From assembly GCA_963573385.1 (NCBI GenBank), contig CAUYLG010034856.1:1-64000 (forward strand): a DNA stretch of 64,000 bases. The letters are read 5' to 3'. The notes beneath the pieces are model-generated. The model ran no database searches. It saw nothing but the letters and a program-made list of their open reading frames with translations, and was not told the origin of the DNA. Positions 1 through 12,689 of the stretch are shown in pieces (positions within the stretch are counted from its first letter, which is position 1; the number at the start of each line of letters is the position of its first letter). The DNA is from Cacajao melanocephalus. Taxonomy: Eukaryota > Chordata > Mammalia > Primates > Pitheciidae. A program made the translations under genes and the position numbers.

Positions 1-85
1 AGGAGAGTTCTGTAAATAATTGTTAAGTTTACTTGTTCCAGGTCTGAGTTCAAGTCCTGGTAAATAATTTTTAAGTTAAATGGTG
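1..85 (-). mobile_element. Old L1 ORF2 fragment, antisense, cut by the window edge
   Basis: The first ~60 bases line up, with scattered substitutions, with bases ~6991-7052 of the full-length L1 further along this window (shared words include gagagttctgta and tctgagtt). That places it in the endonuclease part of L1 ORF2 read on the minus strand. It is more diverged than the 3.5-9.8 kb L1 and continues to the left of the window. The right boundary is uncertain. Confidence 0.55.
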
Positions 86-192
86 TTTTGAGATTTTTCT
101 ACTTAATGAGCCTATGATAAACTCTCTAAAGCAGTGATACCCATGTCTGGCAAATTATCAGAATCATTTGGGAGACATTTTGAAAACATTTT

Positions 193-484
<292 letters not shown>

Positions 485-1938
485 TCTGAAAATAAATTTC
501 TTAAAAACTAGACAAGTAATTCAGTTTCTGCAGAACTGACTTGGGGCCCTAGAATTTAAATTTTTTTAATGTTGTGCCATTGTCTTTACTGATAAGGGAT
601 AGATGACAACCACTGCTGTGGGTAGACAATTTCTGTTTTCAGGACTTTCTGTAAGTTATATATATATATATGATAAAAGCAAAAGTAAAAAAATGTCAAA
701 TTCTAGTCTGTTTAATGTTTATAACACAGTAAATATAGCAGAAATTCAGAGTAGAGAAAGCATAATAAGGAGGGTTACTTGGGAGGGCCTTCTAGAACAA
801 TAATCTCGTAAGCATTGGTGGCAGAGCTAGGAATGCAGACACCAAAAGCTTCATCATCATTTAACAACCTAGATGGGAAGTGATGAGAAAGTGAAACTTT
901 GAAGCCCTTAGAGATGGCAGTGAAGAAGTGATGCCATTTTGCTTTTTTTTGCCAGATTTCTTACCAATCAAAAGTATAAGCCATACCCCTTTCCCAGAGA
1001 CCCAGATCCCTTCCCAGGCTTTTCCTTCCAGGTTTTACCCTAGCTTTTAGGCAAGGGATGCCATCAAGGAAAAGACGTTGCTCAGAATTTTGGGATGGGA
1101 GGGCCTATGTAATCCATAAACCAATGTTTCTTATGGTGAAGGGAAAGAAGGTGAGGAAAGGCACCTCAGAATATTTGTGGAAGACAAAACATTTATTATT
1201 AATGTTTATTAAAAGGAATTATGGCTCTTAAAAGGCATAGAATCAATTGCAGAGCAAGTTGAACTTGAACCTTTAAATATAGGTATGATTTGCTTTTCCA
1301 GAACACGAAAGTAGAAGGAAGAGACATTTCAGTGATGGGACCACATGCACCTGAGTCAGTCAGCCAAGTGTCTTTCTTCTGTGGTCTTGATTACTTTTTT
1401 AGTACAAATGTTGTTTAAGCTTTTATTCTTCCAGTTCATTTGCCTAAACTGACAGTAAATTATTTTTATCACACATAGGACCTAGGACTAGGAGGTCAAC
1501 TACTCCTTAAATGAAAAAGCCAATACCAGCTTGGCTAAAGTTGATTGAGGAGTGGGTGCGCATGAGGCTGGATGTGATTGGTAGTCATATTGAGCGGAGC
1601 CTTAAGTTCCAGAAAAAGGAATTTTGACTTGGCCTTGCAGTGAATGTTTCTGAGAAGATTAATGAGAAGATAAATTTGGGTTTTGAAGAAGAAAATCAGC
1701 CAACAGTAAAGGAGATGGATTAATGAGTGGGGTAGAAAGAAATGTAATTAGCATACTAATTGGCTGATTACCATGAGAAGAAACTTAGACTAGGCTGTTG
1801 GCAGTGAAAAGAGAAAGAAGGTAGTAGATATTATAAAGAAGTTTTTAAACTCAATTAGGGTAATAGTCATGGATCACCTTCAAAGTGCCAGTCACTGTTC
1901 TACACCAGTGAACAAAATAAAGCATATTCTATCAGGAT
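485..1938. other. Unassigned, no recognised element
   Basis: I see no convincing exon, RNA gene or interspersed repeat here. There is only a short TA run at about 658-671 and AT-rich sequence. A 66-residue frame near 603-803 has no recognisable domain and crosses the TA run, so I treat it as chance. Confidence 0.5.
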
Positions 1939-2295
1939 GTTATGGACTAAATATTTATATCCCCCTCAGAATTCCTGTGTTGAAATCCTAACTCTCAGTG
2001 TGATGATATTAGGAGATGACGCCTCTGGGAGGTAATGAAGTCCTGAAGGTAGAGCCCTCAGGAATGGGATTAGTGCCTTTACAAGAAGAGGCTAAAGAGC
2101 TTGTTCCCTCTCTTTCTACCACGTGGCAATGAAACATTGATGGTCTGTAACCCTGACAAAGACTCTCACCAGAACCCAACCATGCTGGCACCCCAGTTTC
2201 AAACTTTCAGCCTCCAGGACAGTAAGAAGTACATTTCTGTTGCTTATAAGCCACCTTTTTAATGATATTTTGTTATAATGGCCTGAACTAAGAAA
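1939..2295 (+). mobile_element. Solo MaLR LTR (MLT1/MST type)
   Basis: The sequence starts TGTTATGGACTAAAT and runs through hallmark MaLR LTR words: a tgttgaaatcctaac stretch, gtgatgatattaggag, the ctcaggaatgggattag block, and a 3' part with cagcctccaggacagtaag and gtttataagccacc-like text. It ends near the expected ...actaagaca terminus. Both LTR ends are present and no internal region follows, so it is a solo LTR from recombination. The flanking 5-bp duplication is not clear. It is similar in type to the minus-strand copy at 17.8-18.2 kb. Confidence 0.85.
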
Positions 2296-2329
2296 AGGGT
2301 AAACAAAAAGAGTGATATCTAATAAAGAG

Positions 2330-2590
2330 AATTTAAAATGTATAATGTGAATTTAGAAATGTTGTACAAAAATATGAAGTGAGCAAAGGAAAGGAAATGA
2401 TGGGGGATGGGCAACAGTTACAATATTAAATATGTTGGTTAGAAGAGGCCTCATTAAATAGGAGGTATCTGAGCAAATATTTGAAAAAAATGAGAGTGAG
2501 TTAGTACCCTAAGGGAAAGTATTCCAGAGAGAAGGAAAAGGAAGTGCCAAAACTCCAAAGTAGGAGTATGCCAAGTGTGTCCCAACAAAA
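2330..2590 (-). mobile_element. L2 LINE fragment, antisense
   Basis: Read on the plus strand it follows the antisense L2 3' region in order: gaggcctc...gaggta, a ctgagcaaatatttgaa block, then ggaaagtattccagagag and ggaagtgccaaaactcc. These correspond to the reverse of the L2 stretch that includes the cacttgctgttccctctgcc motif. It is heavily diverged, as expected for L2, and the boundaries are approximate. Confidence 0.7.
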
Positions 2591-3473
2591 TCCATATTTT
2601 GAATTTAAAATCAATCTTTAGGCAAGATGATCAGTTGTATCAGTCACCAACTACAAAAATAGAGTATTTTTCCCTGGGAAAGGATATTCCTCTTAGAAGT
2701 TCTGCTTCAGGCTAGATTGAATTGTGACAAAAGAGATAAAAAGAAGAGTTAATTAAGGAGTAAGCCTTGGGCCATGCCCATAGTTAAAGAAAGTGAGAGA
2801 GATTGGAGAAGTAAGAAAAAACAGGGTTGTGCCTGTCCTTGAAACTGTATGAAGAGGGCTTAGCTAAGAAAAGGAGACTCTGAGGTGACAAATACAACAA
2901 AAAGATTAAGAAAAAGAAAGACTGGAGAAACAAGAACCCCTGGGGTGTTATAGAGGCCATTGATGACCTTAGAGAGAGCAGTTTCAGTTGATGGAGAGCA
3001 CAGGATTCCCAAGTACTCAGCAGCTCATGTTTTCTGTACAAGATATAGAGAAAAAGCTGTGCTCTTAAGAATTAGTAGTATACTAGCCAAAGAGTATATG
3101 AGTTTTCAACTGCCTGTTAAATAGATATTAACAATGTTTTTAAATCTGTCTCGGTTAAAATCAAAAAAGTGTGGACAAATTTGAAAGACTAAAGTTAAAT
3201 CTGTTAGGCTTCAAACTTAAGGTGTGTGCAACTTCTGCTCCCTTTTGCTCTTACCATCTGCTTTAATTTTATAGCAAAGCCGCATATTGACATGTTGAAG
3301 AACTGAGGTCTGCACATGCTTTGGCAGTCATGTGTTACAGTATTGCTCAATTTACAGAAATTTTCCAGCCTGAAATACAGCTTTTGTCAGGTCATCACCA
3401 TAGCTTGTGTTTTATTAATGTATCAAAGCTTTTTATAGGACACATTGATTTTTTCCATTTGAAAAACTGGACG
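2591..3473. other. Unassigned, purine-rich in part
   Basis: I recognise no repeat or exon. The stretch 2750-2950 is purine-rich on the plus strand. Frames in it translate to low-complexity Leu/Ser/Phe-rich peptides, the usual product of purine-rich strands read in reverse. Confidence 0.5.
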
Positions 3474-3730
3474 AAACACTTTATTTAATTATTTTTTTTA
3501 TTCTTTTTGTAATTTAGGTTTTGGGGTACATGTGCAGATCATGCAGGATTATTGCATAGGTACATACATGGCAATGTGGTTTGCTGCCTCTATCTCCCCG
3601 TCACCTATATCTGGCATTTCTCCCCATGTTATCCCTCCCCAACCTCCCCAATCCCTGCTATCCCACCAAGCTCCCTCAACAGACCCCAGTGTGTGATGCT
3701 TCCCTCCCTGTGTCCATGTATTCCCATTGT

Positions 3731-6700
3731 TCAACACCTGCCTGTGAGTGAGAACATGTGGTATTTGATTTTCTGTTCTTGTGTCAGTTTGCTGAGAATG
3801 ATGGTTTCCAGGTTCATTCACGTCCCTGTAAAGGACACGAACTCATCGGTTTTTATGACTGCATAGTGTTCCATGGTATATATGTGCCACATTTTCCTTG
3901 TCCACTCTATCATCCATGGGCATTTGGGTTGGTTCCAGGTCTTTGCTATTGTAAACAGTGCCACAATGAACTTACATGTGCATGTGTCTTTATAATAGAA
4001 TGATTTATAATCCTTTAGGTGTATACCCAGTAATGGGATTCCTGGGTCAAATGGAATTTCTGTTTCTAGATCTTTGAGGAATCGCCACACTGTCTTCCAC
4101 AATGGTTGAACTAATTTACGCTCCCACCAACAGTATAAAAGTATTCCTATTTCTCCACATCCTCTCCAGCATCTCTTGTCTCCAGATTTTTTAATGATCG
4201 TCATTCTAACTGGCGTTAGATGGTATCTCAATGTGGTTTTGGTTTGCATTTCTCTAATGACCAGTGATGATGAGCATTTTTTCATACATTTGTTGGCCTC
4301 ATATATGTCTTCTTTTGAAAAGTGTCTGTTCATGTCCTTTGCCCACTTTTGAATGGATTTGTTTGTTTTTTTTTCTTGTAAATCTGTTTTAGTTCTTTGT
4401 AGATTCTGAATATTAACCCTCTGTCAGATCGATAGATTGTGAAAATTTTTTCCCATTCTGTTGTTTGCCATTTCACTCTAATGATTGTTTCTTTTGCTGT
4501 CCAGAAGCTCTGGAGTTTAATTAGATCCCATTTGTCTGTTTTTGGGTTTTGTTGCCATTGCTTTTGGTATTTTAGTCATGAAATCCTTGCCTATGCCTAT
4601 GTCCTGAATGGTTTTGCCTAGGTTTTCTTCTAGGGTTTTTTATCGTTAGGTCTTATGTTTAAGTCTTTAAGCCATCTGGAGTTAATTTTAGTGTAAGGTG
4701 CCAGGAAGGGGTCCAGTTTCTGCTTTCTGTACATGACTAGCCAGTTTTTCCAGCACCATTTATTAAACAGGGAATCCTTTCCCCATTGATTGTTTTTGTC
4801 AGGTTTGCCAAAGATCAGATGGTTGTAGATGTGTGGCATTGCCTCTGAGGCCCCTGTTCTGTTCCATTGGTCTATATCTCTGTTTTGGTACCAGTACCAC
4901 ACTGTTTCGATTACTGTAGCCTTGTAGTATAGTTTGAAGTCAGGTAGGGTGATGCTTCCAGCTTTGTTCTTTTTGCTTAGAATCATGGCTTTGTGGGCTC
5001 TCTTTTGGTTCCATATGAAGTTTAAGGTGGTTTTTTTCCAGTTCTGTGAAGAGGGTCGTAGGTAGCTTGATGGGGATAGCATTGAATCTATAAATTACTT
5101 TGTGCAGTACGGTCATTTTCACTATATTAATTCTTCCTAACCATGAGCATGGAATGTTTCTCCATCTGTTTGTGTCCTCTCTTATTTCATTGAGCAGTTC
5201 ACCCTGAAGAGGTCCTTTACATTCTTTGTTAGTTGTATTCCTAGGTATTTTATTCTCTTTGTAGCAGTTGTGAATGGGAGTTCGTTCTTGATTTGGCTCT
5301 CTGTTAGTCTGTTATTGGTATATAGGAATGCTTGTGATTTCTGCACATTGATTTTGTATCCTAGGACTTTGCTGAAATTGCTTACCAGTTTCAGGAGACT
5401 TTGGGCTGAGACAATGGGGTCTTCTAAATATACAATCATATCATCTGCAAATAGAGACAATTTGACTTCCTCCGTTCCTAATTGAATACCCTTTATTTCT
5501 ATTTCTTGCCTGATTGATCTGGCTAGAACTTCCAATCCTGTAGTGAAGAGGAGTGGTGAGAGAGAGCATCCTTGTCTAGTGCCACATTTCAAAGGGAATG
5601 CTTCCAGTTTTTGCCCGTTCAGTATGATATTGGCTGTGTGTTTGTCGTAAATAGCTTTTATTATTTTGAGATATGTTCCGTCGATACCTAGTTTATTGAG
5701 AGTTTTTAGCATAAAGGGCTGTTGAATTTTGTCAAAGGCCTTCTCTGCATCTATTAAGTTAATCATGTGGTTTTTGTCTTTGGTTCTGTTTATGTAGTGG
5801 ATTACATTTACAGACTTGCATATGTTGAACGAGTCCTGCATTCCCATGATGAAGCCAAGTTGATTGTGATGGACAAGCCTTTTAATGTGCTATTACAATC
5901 GGTTTGCCAGTATTTTATTGAAGATATTTGCATCTATGTTCATCATGGATATTGACCTGAAGTTTTCTTTTTTTATTGAGTCTCTGCCAGGTTTTGGTAT
6001 CAGGATGATGTTGGTCTCATAAAATGATTTGGGAAGGGTTCCCTCTTTTTGTATTGTTTAGAATAGTTTTAGAAGGAGTGGTACCAGCTCCTCTTTGTAT
6101 GTCTGGTAGAATTCAGCTGTGAACCCATCTAGACCTGGGCTTTTTTTGGTTGGTAGACTATTAATTGCTGCCTAAACTTCAGCCCTTGTTATTGGTCTGT
6201 TCAGGGTCTATTACTTCTTTCTGGTTTAGGCTTGGGAGGGTGCAGGAATTTATCCATTTCTTCCAGGTTTACAGGTTTATGTGCATAGAGTTGTTTGTAG
6301 TAATCTCTGATGGTAGTTTGTATTTCTGTGGAATTGGTGGTAATATCCCCTTTATCATTTTTTTATTGCATCTATTTGATTCTTCTCTTTCTCTTTTTTT
6401 TAATTAATCCAGCTAATGGTCTGTCTATTTTGTTGATCTTTAAAAAATAAAAATAAAAACCAGCTCCCTGATTTATTTTATTTTTTGAAAGGTTTTTTGT
6501 GTCTCTATCTCTTTCAGTTCTGCTCTGATCTCAGTTATTTCTTTCTTCTGCTAGCTTTTGAGTTTTTTTGATCTTGCTTCTCTAGCTCTTTCAATTTTGA
6601 TGATAGGGTGTCAGTTTTAGATCTTTCCTTATTTCTTATGTGGGCATTTACTGCTATAAATTTTCCTCTAGACACTGCTTTAAATGTGTCCCAGAGATTC

Positions 6701-7549
6701 TGGTACGTTGTGTCTTCATTCTCGTTGGTTTCAAAGAACATCTTTATTTCTGCCTTCATTTTGCTGTTTATCCAGTCGAAATTCAGGAGCCAGTTGTTCG
6801 GTTTCCATGAAGTTGTGCGGTTCTGAGTTAGTTTCTTAATCCTGAGTTCTAATTTGATTGCACTGTGGTCTGAGAGACTGTTTTGATTCTGTTTTTTGCA
6901 TTTGCTGAGGAGTGATTTACTTCCAATTATGTGGTTTTAGAGTAGGTGTGATGTGGTGCTGAGAAGAATATATATTCTGTGGATTTGGGGTGGAGAGTTC
7001 TGTAGATGTCTGTTAGGTCCGCTTTGTCCAGATCTGAGTTGAAGTACTGGATATCCTTGTTAATTTTCTGTCTCGTTGATCTGTCTTAATATTGACAGTG
7101 GAGTATTAAAGTCTCCCACTATCATTGTGTGGGAGTCTAAGTCTCTTTGTAGGTCGTTAAGAACTTGCTTTACGTATCTGCGTGCTCCTGCATTGAGGGC
7201 ATATATATTTAGGATCATTAGCTCTTCTTGTTGTATTGATCCTTTTACCATTATGTAATGCCCTTCTTTGTCTCCTTTGATCTTTGTTGGTTTAAAGTCC
7301 ATTTTATCAGAGACTAGGATTGCAACTCCTGCTTTTATTTTTTTGCTCTCCATTTGCTTGGTAAATCTTCCTCCATCCCTTTATTTCGAGCCTATGTGTG
7401 TCCTTGCATGTGAGATGGGTTTTCTGAATGCAGCACACTGATGGGTCTTGACTTTTAATCCAGTTTGCCAGTGTGTGTCTTTTGATTGGGACATTTAGCC
7501 CATTTACATTTAGTGTTAATATTGTCATATGTGAATTTGATCCTGCCAT
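3731..7549 (-). pseudogene. L1 ORF2 remnant (endonuclease-reverse transcriptase), decayed
   Basis: Start codon at 7549 and a terminal stop complement at 3731-3733 define a span of ~3.8 kb, the normal ORF2 length. In order on the minus strand there is an N-terminal AP-type endonuclease (starts MAGSNSH, with GDFNTPLS near 7100), a long linker, the reverse transcriptase with its FADD catalytic motif coded at 5440-5451, and the Cys-rich C-terminal part to ~3740. The frame is interrupted many times by stops and frameshifts (intact pieces run up to ~220 codons). In an intact element this protein nicks target DNA and reverse-transcribes L1 RNA; here it cannot be made. Confidence 0.92.
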
Positions 7550-7612
7550 TTGGATGCTAGCTGGTTGTTTTGCCCATTAGTTGACACAGTTTCTTCATTG
7601 TGTTGATGGTCT

Positions 7613-8639
7613 TTACCATTTGCTATGTTTTTGGAGTGGCTGGCACTGGTTGTTCCTTTCCATGTTTAGTGCTTCTTTCAGAAGCTCTTGTAAGGCAGGC
7701 CTGGTGGTGTTGAAATCTCTCAGCAATTGCTTGTTCATAAAGGATTTTATTTCTCCTTCCCTTATGAAGCTTAGTTTGGCTGGATATGAAATACTAGGTT
7801 GAAAGTTCTTTTTTTTAAGGATGTTGAATATTGGCCCCCACTCTCTTCTGGCTTGTAGGGTTTCTGTTGAGACATCCACTGTTAGTCTGATAGGCCTCCC
7901 TTTGTGAGTAACCTGACCTTTCTCTCTGGCTGCCCTTAGCATTTTTTTTTCTTCATTTCAACCCTGGTGAATCTGACGATTATGTGCCTTGGGGTTGCTC
8001 TTCTTGAGGAATATCTTTGTGGTGTTCTCTGTATTTCCTGGACTTGAATGTTGGCTTGCCTTGCTAGGTTGGGGAAGTTCTCCAGGATAATATCCTGAAG
8101 AGTGTTTTTCAGCTTGGATTCATTCTCTCTGTCACATTCAGGTACACCTATCAAATGTTGATTAGGTCTTTTCATATAATCCCATATTTCTTGGAGGCTT
8201 TTTTCATTTCTTTTCACTCTTTTTTCTCTATTTTTGCCTTCTCATTTTATTTCATTGAGTTGATCTTCAATCTCTGATATCCTTTCTTCTGCTTGTTCGA
8301 TTCAGCTGTTGAAACTTTTGTATGCTTCGTGAAGTTCTTGTGTTGTGTTTTTCAGCTCCATCAAGTCATTTATATTCTTCTCTAAGCTAATTTATTCTAG
8401 TTAGCATTTCATCTAACGTTTTTTCAAGGTTCTTAGTTTCTTTGCATTGGGTTAGCACATGTTCTTTTAGCTCTGAGAAGTTTGTTATTATCCACCTTCT
8501 GAAGCCTGTTTCTGTCAAGTCATCAGACTCATTCTCCATCCAACTTTGTTCCCTTGCTGGTGAGGAGTTCTATCCCTTGGAGCGGGAGAGGCATTCTGGT
8601 TTTTGGTGTTTTCATCCTTTTTGCACTGGTTCTTCCCAT
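7613..8639 (-). pseudogene. L1 ORF1 remnant (RNA-binding protein), decayed
   Basis: The inferred start codon is at 8639 (MGRTSAKRMKTPKTR) and the stop lies at ~7613, a span of about 340 codons as usual for ORF1p. The N-terminal coiled-coil part (8639-8220) contains several in-frame stops. The middle and C-terminal parts remain readable in two pieces: an RRM region at 7936-8217 with the conserved ATPRHIIVRF, and the C-terminal domain at 7613-7942 with ARREWGPIFNILK. ORF1p normally trimerises and packages L1 RNA. About 60 bp separate it from ORF2, as in other L1s. Confidence 0.9.
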
Positions 8640-9768
8640 CTTTGTGGATTTATCTACCTGTGGTCTTTGTAGTTGGTGACTTTCAGATAGAGTCTCTGAG
8701 TCAATGTCCTTTTTGTTGATGTTGAAGTTATTTCTTTCTGTTTTTTAGTTTTCCTTCTAATAGGCCCCTCTGCTGTAGGACTGCTGGAGGTCCACTCCAG
8801 ACCCTTCTTTCCTGGGGATCACCTGTGGTGGCTGCAGAACAGTTAGGGTTCCTGCCAGTTTCTTCTTCTGCTATCTTCGTCCCTGAAGGATGCCTGCGAG
8901 ATGTCAGCCTGAGCTCTCCTTTATGAGGTGTCTCTTTGAATATATGGGGGTCAGGGATGTGTTTGAGGAGACAGTCTGTCCCTTATAGGAGCTCAGGTCC
9001 TGAGCTGGGAGCTCCATTGTTCCATTCAGAGCTGCTGGACAGGTACGTTTAAGTCTGCTGCAGCCGAACTCATAACCACCTCTTTTCCCAGGTGCTCTGC
9101 CCTGGGAAATTGGGGCTTTATTTATAAGTTCCTGACATGCTGCTGCCTTTTTTCAGAGATGCCCTGCCCAGAAAGGAGATAGTCTAGTCACAGTCTGCTA
9201 GCAGAGGCGTTACTGAGCTGCCGTGGGCTCTGCCCAGCTGCTGTGTAAACTTCCTTGCAGTTTTGTTTACAGAGGTACAGTTAGGACTGCCTTGGTAATG
9301 GCGGTCTGCCTCTGTAATTGCGGACTACCTCAGTATTGGTGAATTGCCTTGGTAATGGCGGACTGCCTCAGTAATGGCAGACTTCCTCAGTAATAGTGGA
9401 TAGTGGTGAACTGCCTTGGTAATGGCGGATGCCTTTTCCCCCACCAAGCTGGACTGTCCCAGGTCAAGCTGTGCTTGCTGCAAAACTCAGTCCAGAGCGT
9501 TTTGGATTGCTGGTCCTTGTGGTGGTGGGACCCACCAAGCCAGATCACCTGACTCCCTGTTTCAGTCCCCTCTTTTTCAGTTGAATGGGTGGCTCTGTCT
9601 ACCAGGTGTTCCACGTGCCAGTTGAAACAGCCACCCAGATTTATATGAGTTTTTTGTGCAGAAACCCATGGTGCCAGCTGAAACAGCCATACTGGAAACT
9701 CGTGGCACCTTTCGGCCCAGGAATCTGATATGTGGGCAGTAAAAACTCATTTGGAAATATGGTGATCA
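8640..9768 (-). promoter_or_regulatory. L1 5' UTR (internal promoter region)
   Basis: This 1.1-kb segment lies between the 5' target duplication and ORF1 and is clearly more GC-rich than the surroundings. L1 5' UTRs hold an internal RNA polymerase II promoter and often an antisense promoter; with this orientation an antisense transcript would run rightward past 9.77 kb. Activity is not visible from sequence, and age makes it doubtful. Confidence 0.7.
9284..9426 (-). repeat. 19-bp tandem repeats in the L1 5' UTR
   Basis: There are seven full units of 19 bp plus one 10-bp partial, at 9284-9302, 9303-9321, 9322-9340, 9341-9359, 9360-9378, 9379-9397, partial 9398-9407, and 9408-9426. A plus-strand unit reads ggactgcctcagtaatggc with variants. 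In L1-sense orientation most units contain GCCATTAC, which includes a CCAT core like that of YY1 sites. The irregular partial unit suggests slippage or unequal exchange. Confidence 0.9.
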
Positions 9769-9779
9769 AAACACTTTAT

Positions 9780-12689
9780 AAGATTAAGAATGGTGACTGT
9801 CAATTGAGAGTCTCTTCAATAACTCTTTATTGGATATTTTTTTGTTTGTAAGAATTAAGATATACCAATAAGCAATAACTCAGTATACTTCCTATAGAAG
9901 TGTAGGGATTTTCAGGGACTTGCGAAATTGGTAACAGTAAGCTTTGTTTCCTGCTTTTTCTGCTATGACCTAAAATTCATTTTTAAAAATATCTTTCTAT
10001 GTTATTTAGCAAGCCTACCAGAAAAAGTACTTTGAAAGAAGCAGGAGATTAGAAATTTAAAGAATGGGAACAGATCTTAATATAAGAAAAGAGGCGGGCT
10101 TGTTATTCTTGGAAACAGATTGAGAAATGTATTAAAGTTGATGTGATAGATGGTAGGAGTTATCTGGAATTTCAGGATTAGTTATAAGGAACTTCCTGGA
10201 AAAGACTCAATTCATATTCCAAGTCAATCTTTTGACCCCATTCCCTTAGATCTCCCTGCAGATCCCCATCATACTGCCCCTATTAAAAACCACTATCAAG
10301 AAAGAACCCACTATCAGTCTGTTATAACTTCCTAACTTCATATGAATTTTAATCAGTGTGTTACTTCTCGAAAGAGTAATTACATTTTAAACAGGAAAAG
10401 AGGGTGGTATCTCCACTTAAAATAATTGCAATAACAGCCTACTTGGTCTGTGTGTAAGACCTGGAGAATTTTGTTGGTCGTTTTTTGAGTTGGTGGTTGC
10501 ATTTTTATATTTATTTTTGCTTCTATTTTATATTAAAAGAACTCTGTAGTTCCCATAATTGCACCATGATGAGGTTCTCATTGCTTTTAATTAACCTGCT
10601 TTTTTCTTTCTCAACTCCACAATTAACTTGGCTAAATTTGTTAGCAAATGAAAAATTCTGACTGCGCTATTTGAGTGTTGATTTTACTATCTACTATTTG
10701 ATACTTACATCATTATGTTTTAAATGAAACAAATCTTAAAATCAGAACTAGATTTTATATTCTGTGATAAAAATCAGCAAATTTTCCCCTAAGGCATTGT
10801 CTCAGAAATGAGTTTTTTAAAAGATAGCTCTATTGGTTTTATTTCTTGGAAGGGGAAAAATGTCAGAGTGGTAAGATAGTGATCTAGTATGTTTGGTATT
10901 ATGAGACTCAAGGATTTAGCAGTAAAACAAAATCTTTATTAAAGAAAAAAATGAGCATATCATATTAAGAAGAAGAGAATTGAATTTCTGTATTTGATGG
11001 CAAATCTGGCAACACTAGAAGTGGATACTTAAAAGCCTTTTAAAAACTTTTTATTTCAATTAGTCACTATAATTGCATAAAAACCAGAATTCTTAATTTT
11101 TACAAGCACAGAAATATGAATGATTTTTTTACCCCTTTCACTATCCTGAAATCCATAAGATGATGCTTGATACAAGCAGAGTAATAGAGAACATAACACT
11201 TAGGAAACATCTCAGTGCCCTACATTAAAGACTGAAATAAATTACAGTTTTTCTTTTCCCCAGCAAAGAGCAACAAAATAACAATGTAGGTAGAGGAAAT
11301 AAGTGAGCCAATTGAGAGTATGTGGCTGGGCTGAAATCTGGAGATACCACAATTAAATTAACTTGATGGTTCTTTCTACTACTAGAAGTTTAAATAAAAT
11401 ACTGGTGGGTCGGGGGTGGTGCCGGGGAGGGATGGTGTGTGTATATGTGTGCTGTGTGTGTGTGTGTGTGTGTTTGTGCATGCAAGAGAAACAGTCCAAG
11501 AGAGACAAAATGGCTTTTGTTGCTTTGGAAACATCATTTCACTTTCTTGCTTCTGAATTTTTCTGAGAAAAGTATCCACTTAACGTCATAATAGCCTCAC
11601 AGGAACAATTGAATAGTTCCTACTAAAAGCCTGTAAGGACTCTCAGGATAGAAGATGCAGTTTTGCAAAGGGTTCTGAACTTCTGTCAATCTTAATTGAA
11701 TGAATTGAAAACCAGATGGGCTTAGTTATCAAGCCATAGGTTGCAGAAGGCAAGAAAAATTATTTAGCAATTATTAAAATGCTAGTCAAATAATGACCAA
11801 TTACAGGTTGATATTCTTCATTGGTACTTCTTCTAAAACATGGGTTCAATATGACCAGTTTTATTTCACCACTTTAAACAACTAATGAGGAAAAAAAAAT
11901 TGTATGGGGTGTCATTGAGATTACCTTTGCAGCAAATTCTCTTCCTTTGCCTTTGTTCTATGAACTGAGGGAGTAGAGCTGGCACTCCTCTCAGTTTGGC
12001 CATATCTAAATTTTCTGGTTATGTTCTTCCCTAGAGTAACTGCAGACATCTAAGAGGTGCTGTGCTACACAACGACCTCAGATGGAACTTGCCTTAGGAG
12101 GAAAAAAAATTGCACATATTGAGCTCATTATTAAGGCAACAGTGTTTGCCTATTGCTATAAAGTTTAAACTTAAAAGAGAGCAACAAAACCAAGATAAAA
12201 ACCAGTACATTTCATTTACAAAACACAAAAATGATTTTTAATGTTATGAAACAGTTTGCATTAGACTTCTAGTTGTATGTAAATATAAAATCAATTTGAT
12301 CATATCCAAATGTTGAAAGCTTTTTGCTTCTAAAGGCAGCTCTCAGAAATGTTAATTCACACATCTACAGCAGAAAAAAATGTCACTGAGGCTGAGCAAC
12401 CACTGGGCTACTCTTGGAGTAATTAAATACCTTGAACTTTATGTTAAAGTGCCTACTTGTTTCTCTGCATTAAGCCTTTAAAGTGGTGTTGAGTTTGAGA
12501 CAAGTACATGAATGAATTACATATGGCATTTATGGCAAGACTTTGTGTCTCATTTCTGTTCTGTACTCTTAAAGTGTTAATTCCTTTCACATTTTAAGCG
12601 TATTAGTGAAATAAGTGTAAATGAAGTCTTACATAACTTCTACATTCTATTTTTATCTCTTTATAATGGAAACAAAAACTAAAAGACCA
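9780..12689. other. Unassigned AT-rich stretch
   Basis: Apart from the GT microsatellite near 11.44 kb I recognise no element, exon or RNA gene. A 61-residue frame near 10150-10335 has no domain I know. Some of this may be undisturbed single-copy DNA; a cross-species alignment would show any conserved element. Confidence 0.5.
11433..11480 (+). repeat. (GT)n microsatellite
   Basis: A compound run of tg/gt dinucleotides with interruptions (tgtgtgtatatgtgtgctg, then an uninterrupted tg run of about ten units). It is likely to be length-polymorphic. The 67-residue frame reading through it with repeated Cys-Val is an artefact of the repeat. Confidence 0.9.

Larger units (their letters stand above)
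3485..9768 (-). mobile_element. Full-length primate L1 (L1P), minus strand
   Basis: The element is about 6.3 kb and complete: 3' UTR with A-rich tail (T-rich at 3485-3510), ORF2, a ~60-bp spacer, ORF1, and a ~1.1-kb 5' UTR. It is bracketed by aaacactttat at 3474-3484 and again at 9769-9779, an 11-bp target-site duplication. These matching flanks show it is one intact insertion, not 5'-truncated. The 5' UTR differs from the youngest human L1 in carrying 19-bp tandem repeats, and both ORFs are broken, so it is an older primate L1 (L1PB or old L1PA range, inferred) and not retrotransposition-competent. Confidence 0.95.

Noticed and set aside
3818..4333. A 171-codon minus-strand frame
   Set aside because: C-terminal piece of the same dead L1 ORF2.
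5182..5847. A 221-codon minus-strand frame with a reverse transcriptase motif (FADD)
   Set aside because: It is part of L1 ORF2 in the 3.5-9.8 kb element, broken on both sides by stops; not an independent gene.
11382..11579. Overlapping Cys/Val and Thr/His-rich frames
   Set aside because: They read through the GT microsatellite on both strands.
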